A stretch of DNA of 64,000 nucleotides from NCBI GenBank assembly GCA_029582265.1, contig CM055819.1:31659164-31723163 (forward strand), written 5' to 3'. Positions 22,466 to 34,069 of this stretch are shown here, piece by piece (position 1 is the stretch's first letter; every line of letters begins with the position of its first letter). Source of the stretch: Zoroaster sp. YZ-2022 (taxonomy: Eukaryota; Echinodermata; Asteroidea; Forcipulatida; Zoroasteridae). The notes under the pieces were generated by a model, which saw only the letters and a list, made by a program, of their open reading frames with translations, had not been told where the DNA came from and searched no databases. Both the position numbers and the translations under genes were made by a program.

Positions 22466-22727
22466 CTGAATCCAACAAAAGCAGCCGGTGGAGTTTGATG
22501 GATTTGGTACACATGGCTACATGCTATATTCGCTGGGCTATACTGTGGAGTACTGAATCCAACAAAAGCAGCCGGTGGAGTTTGATGGATTTGGTACACA
22601 TGGCTACATGCTCTATTCGCTGGGCTATACTGTGGAGTACTGAATCCAACAAAAGCAGCCGGTGGAGTTTGATGGATTTGGTACACATGGCTACATGCTC
22701 TATTCGCTGGGCTATACTGTGGAGTAA
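22466..22727. repeat. 87-bp tandem repeat, three units
   Basis: Units run from CTGAATCCAACAAAAGCAGC to CTATACTGTGGAGTA and are almost identical. 87 is a multiple of three, which keeps a frame open on both strands but does not imply coding. A single dispersed reverse-oriented relative lies at 29880-30175. Confidence 0.85.
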
Positions 22728-22799
22728 GACTAATTGCGGTGACACCATGTGGAATCTCAATTGAGTAGTAATTAGTTCTGAAAAGAACTGGAGGTACAA

Positions 22800-22839
22800 C
22801 TCGACGTTTCGATCAGTATGCTCTGATCGTCCTCAGGAG
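22800..22839 (-). ncRNA. Hammerhead-ribozyme-like motif, minus arm
   Basis: Minus strand: CTC, CTGAGGA, hairpin GATCAG/CTGATC, GAAAC, GTC, GAG. All core boxes are intact. Confidence 0.55.
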
Positions 22840-22842
22840 ACG

Positions 22843-22882
22843 ATCCTGAGGACGATTAGAGCATACTGATCGAAACGTCGAG
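22843..22882 (+). ncRNA. Hammerhead-ribozyme-like motif, plus arm
   Basis: CTGAGGA, hairpin with one changed base (GATTAG/CTGATC), GAAAC, GTC, GAG. The upstream stem I strand reads ATC instead of CTC, so this copy is weaker. Confidence 0.45.
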
Positions 22883-24501
22883 TTGTACCTCCAGTTCTTT
22901 TCAGAACTAATTACTACTCAATTGAGATTCCACATGGTGTCACCGCAATTAGTCTTACTTATCATCCTCACCGTGCAAAGCTACAAGTTTTACCTATGAT
23001 TAATTTCTGATGAAAAAAACTAATAATCAGAAATCGACGTAAAAAATAACACAAAAATATGAGTGACACATCTGTTAACAACCAATCTGTGAAATATGCA
23101 CCTTATGTTTGTGTTGTGTGGATAAAAAAGTGGTGAACATTCATTCATTATTTGCAATTAGGAAAGAGTACTCTTTCCTGAATTTGGACTGGAAATTATC
23201 TCACTTTGCTTAAAAAGTGACAGCGCCTCATTATTTATAGGGAAGACTGATACCATCATGAGCTACAATTCAACCATTTAGTTATTTTGAATGATAGATC
23301 TTATACCTACCCCCCCCCCCCCCCCATGGCTGCAGCCTCAATTCTTGCACCTTGGAGCTTAGCCAACTTTAGTGCCGTTTTGGTGCCAAGTTGGTGCAGT
23401 TTTAGTGTAGGCATTTGAAAAAAATTGGTGTACCCCAAAACTACACCAGAGCTGTGTTATTGGTGCACTTTTGGTGTACCCTCGAAACACCCAACCTAAA
23501 ATTTGTACTGGTTGGTGCAGTTTTGGTGTAGTCCCAATTATTTAAATTAGTACTAAAGAGCACCAGTGGTGCATTTTGGTGCTGAAAATTTGGTGTAGTA
23601 TTGGTGCATATGGTTTTGGTGTAGTTTTGGTGTACATGTAGTCCCAACAGTGCACGAGTGGTGATATTGGTGTAGCATTGGTGCATATGGTTTTGGTGTA
23701 GTCCAAATTATTTAAACTAGTACATGCACCAAAGCATTGGTCTAGCTGTTTTATTTTATACTTCACATTGGAAAACTACCAAAATTAGTGCAGACTTCGT
23801 GTATATACATGTAAAAATAACTGCAGTATACCCTTACAGAAATATCATGGTGCTTGATTGCTGGCTTCCAAAAATGCAAATTAGTTCAAGCTTGCAGCAA
23901 GCTTGCGGACAAGATTGCAGCAAGTTTGCGGACAAGCTTCACGGCAAGCTTGCAGACAACATTGCAGCAAGCCTGTGAGCTTGCAGGGGTTCCAAAAATG
24001 AAAATTAGGGCAAGCTTGCTGCAGACAAGATTTTAAGCTTTCTGCAATCTTGCAAGCTTGCATGAATATGCAAACTAAAACTACAGACACCTTGCAGCTT
24101 AATGGAGCTTGCAGATATTTCTATTTGCCAAGATCTAAATATTAAGCTTGCACATAATATGCAAGCTGACATACATGTATGTCGATCTACAAGATTTCTG
24201 ATGAAAACATCAGCTTTGCAAAGGCTAACTTGTAGGTTAGTAAAATAAAACCAGTAGCTATACATATCTGACATCTTTGGTGGATAATAATTTAGCTTGT
24301 ATGTAGGCTAAGGGATACATTTTGATTGTGACCATGCAGGGAATCATTTTATTGTAAATCAAATATGAATTCATCGTTTGTTTTTTGGCTAAATATTATC
24401 TTTACATATGTGCAATAACATTTTTGAAATAATAACAATAACAGTATAGCCAAAAGATAATAATACAACCATTTAAGAATGAACAATCAAAATTTAAATG
24501 T

Positions 24502-24670
24502 TCATGTTATGTCAGTATATTTGTGCAACAGCATATGAAGTATATAATCTCTTTTTGGAAAATGTTGAAATGCTGTAGCTTCATCAGGGAGATAGAGGCT
24601 GGTTGTCATCCAATCTTTGATCACAGTAGCAGCATCAGTCATATGTAGTTTATCGTAGAACAACTTAGTC
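24502..24670 (-). CDS. Exon-like frame inside the 4.6-kb element
   Basis: On the minus strand a good acceptor (TTTGTCTCCTTTCTTTGAATACACAG) leads into about 55 codons beginning TKLFYDKLHMTDAATVIKDW and ending in TGA. I do not recognise the family. It could be a last exon of the element's transposase or a chance frame; there is no partner exon that I can identify. Confidence 0.25.
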
Positions 24671-25783
24671 TGTGTATTCAAAGAAAGGAGACAAATATTA
24701 GAAAAGCCAGATATTTCTCCTTCCACCAATTTAAATTTGAATTGTGGCTACATGCAGGTACATGCATGCTCTTTCCATGATGTAAATCACCCCCAAATTA
24801 TTAGATTTTCAAAAAGGAACCTCCTGATGAGTTCTTAAATATAATGATAATGGATATGTACATGTAACTTCTTGTATCTATCCATCATGTGGATGTAACT
24901 GCAATATTTTCTAGAGGCAATATAGAGCCATGCAGTATTTACACATGCTTTTCAATCATCATTCAGTTAATTATTCCTGAATTACCATATGATTACACCA
25001 TGTAGTTGTTAATGAAATCATTACAATACAACATGAATAGCAAAACTAATGAACACCATTTCAAAACTAAAAAATTTTTGCACTCATTTGCAAAATTCAA
25101 TAGGTTTACAGATCAATTCAAGACTGCATTCAGCATTTCTGTATTTACAGCACTCAATAGCCCATAGTGTACAATTCACATTCACATGAAGTAAAATCAT
25201 TCATACAGTTCATAAGACTGAAAAAGTACAATCATCTTACCATCATTAATCCCATCCTGCATCACAAAACTTGCTTGAAATTTCACTGCTTCCATTGAAA
25301 AACTGCTGTATACTGTAGATCTGTTTCTTCCAGTTTGAATTTAGAGCACACACTGCAGAGGCATATACATAGCTTGACCATGAATTAAGGTCCAATGATT
25401 GGCCAGACAGCTATGGCCACACAGTGTCAAGTTACACACACTACCCCATACAGTGATAGTATTACATAATCAATGCAAATTATGTGCACTGCACTATAGG
25501 TATCAATTACAGCTTGCTTGCCTGTAGTCTGTGTAATTCCAATAAGTGGGTTACACACAAATAAACAACTTACTTAATGTATTTGGGTATGAGGAAAGTC
25601 ATCATGTAGTTGTACATGTATAGTATGTATTAATGTACAGTACACCTGTACATTTGATAAATATATGCTGCCTCCACAAATATACTCATCAGATCACAGC
25701 TAGGTTAGTAAAATGATTGACCATCAGGTTGTTTATTTATTCTCCATGTAGGCCTATAGGCTAGAGAATGATGAAATAACACT
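24671..25783. other. Interior of the 4.6-kb element, nothing recognised
   Basis: AT-rich, with no long frame, no clear repeat and no splice-linked exon. Confidence 0.4.
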
Positions 25784-26847
25784 TACCGTAATTTCCGGAA
25801 TATAAGCCGCGCGGTGTATAAGCCGCACTACCCCAAAATCACCAAAACAAGATTCATGCGTCAACATATAAGCCGCACCGCGTATAAGCCGCGCACACAG
25901 AGGCCCGCCGGACGCCATTCACTGTCGGTACTTCGCAACAAGGGGGTTCATAAAGGGGGTCATTGTGTTGCGTTCGAGTCAAAATGTATTGAAAGAGACA
26001 CAATAGCATACCTGCCAACCTTGACAAGTGAAAATTCGTAATACTAATAGTAAAGTTTGGCACATTTTACGCATGTCCGAAATACATGTGCATGTACAGG
26101 AATCAACGGCACTGCTTGTGGGATCGATGTTTCTTCGACTCCACGTGTTTCTTGACATCGTTAAGGCCACCATGGCTAATGCAGAAATCCGTGCTGCATA
26201 TTTTACAAAATGCGTTGTTAAGTTCCCCAAGTTTGGTGGCAGCAATAACTGGGTAGCTTTCTGAGTATTTATCTCGAAATTTCTGCACCATTTTTATTTT
26301 GCTGTTCCGTTCCCGTATCACTATTTACGGCATTCGGGAATGTCGAACGTAGTCCCGCTGGTTGCCTGCTTTCTGCACAACGTACATGTAATCACTACAA
26401 CGGCAACCAACGAAACGATGACTCATCGCCTGCCACGCGTAACGAATTTTCCTATTGGCTCCTTCCACAGACTACGATATAACGAATTTTCCCATTGGCT
26501 CTCTGGTACACGCATGGCATAGACTACGATCTACGTCGTGGATTCTGATGTCGCGCTGGCGCTAAACGTTGCAACGGTTTTTTCAGAAGTTTTGAATAAA
26601 TCTGTGTGTATCGAGGTCCGCTCACTAAAACTGACAATGACCAGACCATTTTCGCTACGAACAATAAAGGTTTTTAGGTTTCTGTTTCTGTCTGTTTACC
26701 AACGATTTTTGCTTAATTGTGCATTGTGTTTTGTTCTTCAAGATTCATACCTCGGCGTATAAGCCGCACCGCGTATAAGCCGCAGGCAACTTTTACCGTG
26801 TCAAAATCAACGTATAAGCCGCGGCTTATATTCCGGAAATTACGGTA
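25784..26847 (-). mobile_element. TIR element with GTATAAGCCGC iterons
   Basis: TACCGTAATTTCCGGAATAT and its reverse complement form the ends, giving a TA duplication if the TIR starts at CCGTAA. TATAAGCCGC recurs about nine times just inside both ends. The middle carries a minus-strand zinc-finger frame (26103-26321). About 1.06 kb, non-autonomous. Confidence 0.75.
26103..26321 (-). pseudogene. BED-like zinc finger fragment of a hAT-type transposase
   Basis: The 72-residue frame contains KFRDKYSESYPVI, NAFCKICSTDFCISHGG and NDVKKHVESKKHRSHK. The C-X2-C...H-X4-H arrangement with ISHGG..DV..H is a BED-like finger found at the N-terminus of some hAT transposases and genes derived from them. 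It would bind transposon DNA. The catalytic part is absent; a TAA/TGA ends the frame near the finger. Family assignment is by pattern only. Confidence 0.5.
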
Positions 26848-27174
26848 GTTGGTTCAACATCACTTTCGTAGCAATTACAAATATGGTTCATTTCAAACTT
26901 GTGTATACTTTAGGCATGAACAATATATGATTCTGCTATACATTAAAGGAGGCAGAATAGAAGGTATATAGAACTTTATAAAGTCTTTTTATTACTAGAT
27001 TTCATGATTTGCCAAACAATATTGAGGGATTTAATATCATACATAAATTGAATATTATGTGTTATTTCAAAATTGTACATACATAATTCTACATTTACAT
27101 ATGTACTTTCTGAAAATAAATTACTTTTTGGACTATGAGTAATTCACTGATTTGAATAAAAATGTTAATTGCAG

Positions 27175-27274
<100 letters not shown>

Positions 27275-28354
27275 CTGAGGATTATGAAAAAGCATATGCA
27301 TTGTAAAATGCAAGACGAAGTTTAATTACAGAATTATACATGAAGAATAAAATATAGTACAATTATTAACAACCAGCAAGCTTGCAAGAAGGCAAGCTTG
27401 CTGATAACCAGGCAAGCTTGCAAAGAGCTATGCAGCTTGCAGATAAGCTTGTGGCAAGCTTGCAGCAAGCTTGCAAGCTTGCAGTGAGTTAGTTTTAACC
27501 TTGCAGAAAAGAGCGCAAGCATAATATATAAACTTGCGGCAAGCTAATTTTTCTATAAGGGATAGACCTAGCTGGTCAACCATGTCCACACTATAGAGTC
27601 TTTTAAAGTGGAATCAAGTTTTAAAGTACATTTGGTGCCTTATTGGTGTAGGAGGATTCAGGCTAATATAAGTGTATCTGCAGTTTGATTCAGACTAAGT
27701 ATATCTGGTGCACGTTTGGTGTGGTTACTTTATTTGTAAGTAATTTTGGTGCCTTATTAGTGTAGGAGAAATTCAGAATAGGCCCAAGTGTATTTGGTGC
27801 ACTATTGGTGCACGCTGCAAATTGACAAAGACAATTTGGTGCTCTATTGGTGCTCTATTGGTGTCCATTGGTGTAGAGTTTGTATTGGTATACTTCTGGT
27901 GCAGACAACAGGTACACTAAAAGTACACCAGAAATGTACTAAAAACGTTGGTGTACACCAGAGTTGGCTAAGGGCGACATTGATTGCAGCAAAATGAAAA
28001 GCAATTGACAGGGTTATATTCAGATTGTCTAGAACATATCAACATTGACTCTAGCGGTCGGGAAATTATAATATTTACAATGAATAGCACCAAAGCTTAC
28101 GATATGCCTTGATATTATGTGTAAAATGATGGAGCCTGACATTAATGACAAAAAAATTTCTTAGCAAAATTCAAATTCAAATTCAAATTTTATTTCCATA
28201 ACTTCCTTAGTAAAACAATAAATTCAATAAAATCTAGTAACAAAAGTAACAAAGTAATATAATAAAAACACAACATCAGATTAAATACTGAAACATGGAA
28301 GTAATGAGGAAGATGTAGAAGTCCAGGGACTTATAGAACACGTCCTTTGAATAC

Positions 28355-28527
28355 CTCCCATTTAAGAAAACAAAATACAACCTCCCCATTTAAGAAAACA
28401 AAATAGAACCCCCCCATTTAAGAAAACAAAATAGAACCCCCCATTTAAGAAAACAAAATACAACTCCCCCCATTTAAGAAAACAAAATACAACCCCCCCA
28501 TTTAAGAAAACAAAATACAACCCCCCC
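28355..28527. repeat. 27-bp minisatellite, about six units
   Basis: Unit CCCCATTTAAGAAAACAAAA plus TACAAC or TAGAAC, with C-run length changing from unit to unit. Confidence 0.9.
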
Positions 28528-28529
28528 AC

Positions 28530-29600
28530 TCAGAATGTTTATAATTATTTTCCACTCATACATAAAAAAAAAATCACAATGGTTATTTCGAGAAAAAAAA
28601 GAACAATCACAAATGTTGATGTTTTTGTAGTATTTTACTGTTATGGCAACTTGGATTTGCTCAACTTTATAATTTTAATATCCAGCTTACTGTACATGTA
28701 CATGTACATGTAGGTTTTTAATTTTTGTTGTTGAGATGCCTATTTCTTTGATCTATATGTGTATTGGCATTGGAGTTAATAAGAGTCTTGCCAGCCCTAG
28801 ACGCACGTGTACATTCTGTCTTGATTTGATTTCTACAGCTTTAATTGGCACGCACGTAGGATTTATCAAGGTTTTCATGCATCATGCACTTAAGAAATTA
28901 TATATCAGTATATAACAGTAGATTCAGGTAAATGCAAGTTGGGTTTTTTTTTATTTGAGAGAGAACAAAACATAAATTTGTAATACAGTTTATAGAGACA
29001 TGATATTTGAAACCAATTTGTTTGACAATAAATTGTCAGTGATCGTTGTAATACATGTTTAATTCATTTACCTCGCCATTAAGGATATTCCAAGTGAATC
29101 CTTATTTATCTAATTATTGGTTTGATGTCGGACAATACTTACATTGTAATAACAGTTAATCTTTAGGGAAATCAATGGATACGTCTAATTCATTGATAAA
29201 TTCTTTAGGGAATAACAACAAGTCTTGGTTTAATTATAAACTGTTCCAGTGGTCAGTGTAAGACTATTAATAAGAAGGTATCACACAAAAGAATCTTGTA
29301 TTCATCGCTGTATCAATTTAGTCCAATTTAATTTTTCTTTTCTTTTTTTTTGTCGATGCTCACTATTGAAGCAAACCAAATTCATTGTGAGAACCTCTTT
29401 GTAACCAGGTACTATGAGAATACCATTAAGGCTGGCTCATACTCAACGATGTGAATGTAAAAGCTAAGTGTCTTACCGTGATGTTGACAATTAACGAGAC
29501 CGGTATAAATCGTTGTTGACGTCATGAATTTCACTTCACTTTTGCATTCACGTGAAATATAAAATGGCAATAGTTGTACACGTATGTGTCTGAGTCTGAA
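28530..29600. other. Intronic sequence, nothing recognised
   Basis: AT-rich, with scattered ACATGTAC motifs at 28693-28712. No exon or clear element. Confidence 0.4.
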
Positions 29601-29608
29601 TAGGCCTG

Positions 29609-29629
29609 TTTTCTCATGATTTTTTTTTA

Positions 29630-29660
<31 letters not shown>

Positions 29661-29830
29661 GGGGGTGGTTTATAAAATATAAATTGATTTTTCTGTCTGA
29701 AAAGTGAAAGTTTGTAAAAGTGCCCCAGCCACCAACAGTTTTCTCATGATTTTTTTTTTGGAAGGGGTTTATAAAATAAAAATTGATTTTTCTGTCTGAA
29801 AAATGAAAATTGGTAAAAGCACCCCATCCA
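29609..29830. repeat. Two tandem units ending in TTTCTGTCTGAAAA
   Basis: TTTTCTCATGATTTTTTTTT...TAAAATTGATTTTTCTGTC occurs twice, each followed by a similar ...AAAAGCACCCCA block. The first unit has longer T and G runs. Confidence 0.7.
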
Positions 29831-29879
29831 CCAGTGGTCCTAAATCTGCATTTAAGACCTCAGCATCACAGTCTTATTT

Positions 29880-30175
29880 CTTTATTAACCATAACTACCC
29901 CAAGTCCATCAAAATCCACCACCTGGTTTTGCTTGATTTAGGCGGATTCAGTACTCCACAGTATATCCCCAGCGCATAGCCATATTTACCAAATCCATCA
30001 AACTCCACCGGCTGCTTTTGTTGGATTCAGGACTGTGTATAGCCAAGCCATGGATGCTTTGCATTTGCCACTGTACCAATTCCATCAAAGTCCAACAACT
30101 GGGTGACTTTTTAGTGTATGTCATTTGATTTTGGTGGATTCGGGAGAGTTTCTAGTCAGTGAGAAGGACTAAGGG
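29880..30175. repeat. TCCATCAA-type repeat, reverse of 22340-22560
   Basis: Contains CTCCACCGGCTGCTTTTGTT, TTCAGTACTCCACAGTATA and CCATGGATGCTTTGCATTTG, the reverse complement of the block around the 87-bp tandem. It lies about 130 bp upstream of the RGS exon at 30306. Confidence 0.7.
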
Positions 30176-30305
30176 TTTAGAGTCAATGCACCCCAATGTA
30201 AAAATGTCTCTAGATCAATTAGTTCCTCCAAGCTGTCTGATGTATTTTAATAATTGTGGCTTAAATAATGTGGTTTTATTTTCCTTTTTTTTCTGCTTGA
30301 TACAG

Positions 30306-30407
30306 CCTGGTCAGATTAACTCATTAGAGAAAGACATAAGAAGATCATGCAGACCCTTTGCTCTTGTACAAAACAAGAAACGTACAGTAGAGGAATTGAA
30401 GAAAGAG
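30306..30407 (+). CDS. RGS9-like: R7-family RGS protein (RGS9/11-like), fourth exon in window
   Basis: Acceptor after a T-rich tract ending TTGATACAG; the exon reads PGQINSLEKDIRRSCRPFAL then VQNKKRTVEELKKE and ends at GTAAGA (30408). Both borders are phase 0. The PG following the previous exon's HRPP aligns with HRCPPG of RGS9. The second half aligns with the segment leading into the GGL domain (KK.TV..(V/L)KKE). The intron before it is 11 kb and contains the 4.6-kb element. Confidence 0.9.
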
Positions 30408-30485
30408 GTAAGACGTTTATTTTATAGGGAAGGCACAAAAACATTGGTTATTTTTATATTTTTTTATATTAGTGGCAGATTATAA

Positions 30486-31870
30486 CCAGGAAGCAGTACT
30501 AAGATTGAGTACTAAGATCGAGGGAAACAAAACCATTATTTGAGGGGATTGTGAACCTGCAAGCCTGCATGAGTTGCGCCCGGTTTTGTGCAATTCAGGC
30601 GTTGGAGATCTTTTGTCTGCGCTCTAGAACCACTCCGTACTTGCAAAGCACCGAGTACTTGACAGCAAGGGGCTACGTCTGTGAAGAGCTAAAATTAGAT
30701 TTCTGTGACGTGAGAATGTCATCGTGTTCATGATAGAGAAACCTTATCCTTAACTCCAAGTATCCGAAGGCCATTCCCATCAATATATTGAGGAAGACAT
30801 ACATGTAGGCCCTACCTTCCATTATTGAATTATAATTCCATGAGTTCACATAAAAGGTTCATATTGAATTAGTTTCTTTCTGACATGAGAATGTTATCAT
30901 GTTCACGACAGAGAATCCTTAGCCATACTCCAAGTATCTGAAGGCCGTTTCCATCAAGAAAATGAAAAGATATTGAATTCCGATATTGAAAAATAATTCA
31001 GTGATTTTGTACATGCACAGTACACTATGTGGCTGTACAAACACCCAAGTTATTTTCAGTAGGTATCGTGCCATCTGCTACATGTTTACACTGATAAATA
31101 TTCCTGAATGCAATATTGTGGGATGGAATTATTGTAAACAACCATGTGAAGTTGAACCGTTCACTCAATGCCATTTACACTATACAATGGTAGATCCTGG
31201 AAAACCAATGTGTATTTACAGAAGTCAATTATCTACATGAAGTGTGCCACTCGTGTACATAACCTAGTCCACGGCATAGTACCCCAAGAACAATGGATTT
31301 GGCCCATTCGTGATGTATTGTTCCACAGACTGATGCGTAAGGTCTCAAAAAGAAGCAGTGTAGTCTGGGAGACTTACCCGGCGTGTGAGAGAACTGTATC
31401 TCACGCGTGCACCTTAGCGTTTAGCGCATTATCCCCACAGCTGATGGTTCGCCTGCATCTAGTTCAAGATTGCGTCTATAGTTCTCCAGGAACTAGCTTC
31501 ACGTGGAAATGCCTGTCCCATGATGCCCCATGGCAGGTCGGGCAGTGGGAGCAAAACACCATGCTCGTTGTGCGTGCACGTATTTGGAGAACAATGCCGT
31601 GATATGGATTACAGCAGGCTGGCACACTTCATGTAGGTAATAGACTTCTGGTACTGAGCAGTAGTTGAAGATGATGCAAGCATACACATTTATTTTATGA
31701 ATAAAAATAGATAGCTATTTATATATCATTGAGAGAGAGAGAGAGGGGGGGGGGGAGGCATTTTCCCTCATCTTAAGACGTTTGTGACCCATCATTGCCC
31801 TAAGATTGAATGTATATTTTGGTTCAAAGGAAGAAAGCACACATTAAGAAGCAACTTTAAGTCTTCCAAC
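30486..31870. other. Intronic sequence with an unassigned 144-codon frame
   Basis: A plus-strand frame at 31168-31602 (144 residues, several Cys and Trp) lies in a GC-richer patch. It has no family motif, and its start is not supported by anything visible. Two similar stretches (GACGTGAGAATGTCATCGTG near 30708 and a copy near 30885) show a local duplication. Confidence 0.35.
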
Positions 31871-32236
31871 ATTAATAATAATAATAATAATGTGGACTTA
31901 TATAGCGCACGTATCCACCAAACTGGTGCTCAAGGCGCATTACATTATTACCCCTGCTCATCAGGCTCATAAATCATTCCTGAAACCATCTCAGCTCCCT
32001 GGGGAGTATACAGCTCAATTGCTGCCATTTAAGCGCATATAGGGCTAATCAAACACAACAACCAACTCTGCCCTCACAGGTACCCATTTACCCCTGGGTG
32101 GAGAGAAGCAATTATGGTAAAGTGTCTTGCTCAAGGACACAAGCACCATGGTCGCGGTTGGGATTCGAACCCACATTCTGACGACTCAGCCATCAGAACA
32201 CAAATCCGATGCTCTAAACCGCTCGACCATGGCACT
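31871..32236 (-). mobile_element. tRNA-derived SINE, copy 3
   Basis: Complete copy with (TTA)n tail at the left and a tRNA-like head at the right; minus-strand A box GGTCGAGCGGTTTAG and B box GGTTCGAATCC present. Confidence 0.88.
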
Positions 32237-32587
32237 ACAGTAGTTTATATCTTAAACTTAATTTAAAAATGCATCGCCCGTATTTAACCGGCCATTGTTG
32301 TTTTCATTGGAACATTGATAATTTCCTTTTAGAGAGGAAAAATACTCTGCAATTATGTATTTCACAAAATAGTTGTCAGAAGCTTGTTTTAACAGTAACA
32401 AAAAGTGCCAAAATGAATTTAATTTATTATGGGACCAACCATAAACTCATTTCAGTACATATTAACTGTAAAACCATGTTTCTCACACTAATTTTGAGAA
32501 AATTGTGCCATTATACAGCATTTGTAAAAAAAATAATAATATCTTAAAATAGCCCCAAAAACATGGAAGATACACCTTTAATTGAAA

Positions 32588-32850
32588 ACCCTCCTATGAC
32601 TGCAAGGGTCAAAATCAGTCAAAATGTTGATATACTTGCCAAGGTATATCTAGTGCACTTAAAAGTCAAACACTGTCAAACCTTACGTGTAGTAAGTACC
32701 GGTACATTTACAGGTCAAAACGAGTCAACCATTGTTTGACTGGTAATTATAAAAGCATTGTCTTGTATTGTTGACAGTGGTAAAAATGACAGTCAAAACC
32801 AGTCAAAAATGCCCCCTGTGTGCACAGTTGATTCAACATTCACAATTTAC
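32588..32850. repeat. CCCTCCTA element, uninterrupted left part
   Basis: Matches 17112-17160 joined to 17532-17740 of the SINE-split copy, so it shows the target before SINE insertion. It runs to within about 30 bp of the RGS acceptor at 32879. Confidence 0.7.
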
Positions 32851-32879
32851 CAATGGCCTGCTGTGTTTGTATTATACAG

Positions 32880-32941
32880 GTGGCATTTCTGCAGAGGATT
32901 GAAGCCAAAGCAAAACTCGCAACGTCAAAAGCCATACAAGT
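32880..32941 (+). CDS. RGS9-like: R7-family RGS protein (RGS9/11-like), start of GGL domain
   Basis: Acceptor TTGTATTATACAG; the exon reads VAFLQRIEAKAKLATSKAIQ and ends GT at a GTAAGT donor (32942), so it enters in phase 0 and leaves in phase 2. Joined to KKE of the previous exon it gives KKEV.FL..I.AKAKLATSKA, which fits the first helix of the G-gamma-like domain that binds G-beta-5. Similarity is weaker than for the other exons; the phase, donor and place in order support it. The next exon was not found in the remaining 31 kb. Confidence 0.78.
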
Positions 32942-33129
32942 GTAAGTATTTAAAATACCTTTACTTCCATCGATGCTTAACCCATTATCCGCTTAACCAT
33001 GTAAACACACAAAAGACTGTATGTGCCTAAGCCCCCCGCACAGAGAGACATTGTTTTTGCACACAATCAGAAAGATTCCTTATTTAGAGAATAATTATTA
33101 CAATCACTGACACAGACACATTATATACT

Positions 33130-33207
33130 TGTAACCCCGTAGTTCATCCTCAAAATAGCGGGAACCGAAACATTAATCAACTCCCTGTTGAGTAAACAAG
33201 ACCCACA
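33130..33207 (-). repeat. Remnant of the 3' LTR
   Basis: TGTAACCCCGTAGTTCATCC and following bases match 35281-35358 almost exactly, then the similarity stops at the deletion joint with gag. Confidence 0.85.
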
Positions 33208-33216
33208 TAGGAAAAT

Positions 33217-33950
33217 TCAACGACGGAGATCATTGACGATGTTCAGAGCAGGCGACCGCAGAGCTTCACGGATGCGCTTTCTCTTCTGAGCATCGCCAAG
33301 GTCCTGCCACTCATCCATCTGGCCCTCAACATGATCAATCCAAGAGGTGTACTCATCCTCGTCTCGTGCAGGGGAAACCAAACCTGAAAAACACTTAAGT
33401 TTCCTATAGCTGGCCGCAAATGTACTGTGAGATAAAATCTCTGAAAGATCAGAAGAAAGGGGTTGAGCAGAAGGAATAGCTTGAGTAGAAGAAATAGCTT
33501 GAGCAGAAGGAATCGCTTGAGCTGCGGAAGATTGAGGGTTAGACCCAGATAAGCCAGAAAAGGAAGGATTTGACAGGGACCACTCACGATCACTGGCAGT
33601 GATGTCACAAATTCGCACTATTCGATTCTTAGAAGAATCTGGAGATCTATCTAATCTAACTATGTGGCAAAGGATAGTAAGCGTTGAAATATTCAACCTT
33701 ATCTCTGACCCTAACCCTATAGTGAGGATGTAGGCCGATCTAAATCGCAAAGGAAAAAAGTAACGTCTCGCTCCTCATCATCTCTGAAAGATACACTGAC
33801 GAGGCCGGAAAGATGTTTCGTAAGAGCATGGGAGATGGCCCCGATAGGGATTTCGACTAATTTGGTCACTAACAGTATTGAATGGCTAGGCCGTATCTCA
33901 TCCTTCTTACACCATTCTAGACCCAGCTTTCTATATGTGGAGTCGGCCAT
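33217..33950 (-). pseudogene. PNMA-like gag, broken
   Basis: Two overlapping minus-strand frames: 33950-33717 starts MADSTYRKLGLEWCKKDEIR, and 33750-33217 carries YRKLKCFSGLVSPARDEDEY, then the region with WIDHVEGQMDEW and KRIREALRSPALNIVNDL. The LEWC start and the FSG...W..H....EW....KR..EALR.PAL motif are those of the PNMA/gypsy Gag capsid family. A frameshift near 33730 separates the halves, and the C-terminal capsid half is deleted. Gag forms the particle that packages the element RNA. Confidence 0.75.
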
Positions 33951-34069
33951 TGTGTGATAGGTGAAAAAAATATATATATGTATATGGATTTGAGGAAAAC
34001 AATTTCGAATGTTGGCTCTTTTGGCAATTGTATCAAAAATCAGGATAAAAATATATTATGATAAACTTA

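Larger units (their letters stand above)
21614..22995. mobile_element. Penelope-like palindromic composite, copy 2
   Basis: Flanked by a 13-bp direct repeat (ATGATTAATTTCT) at 21601-21613 and 22996-23008. A lone left arm (21614-21726) breaks off inside its hammerhead-like motif; then come other repeats, an 87-bp tandem block, and a full palindrome at 22724-22995 with two more hammerhead-like motifs. The order suggests one insertion event carrying several joined segments, or later insertions inside it. Confidence 0.6.
20831..23300. repeat. 383-bp tandem array, interrupted
   Basis: Units start TGAATATGATTAATTTCT at 20831, 21214 and 21596 (steps of 383 and 382 bp) and include CTGTTAACAACCAATCTGTG and GGAAAGAGTACTCTTTC. 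The third unit is cut at 21613 by a 1.38-kb composite and resumes at 22996-23296. Units are nearly identical, so the duplication is recent. Confidence 0.85.

Noticed and set aside
22444..22764. 106-codon frame on plus and matching frames on minus
   Set aside because: Produced by the 87-bp tandem repeat, whose length is a multiple of three; it is open on both strands.
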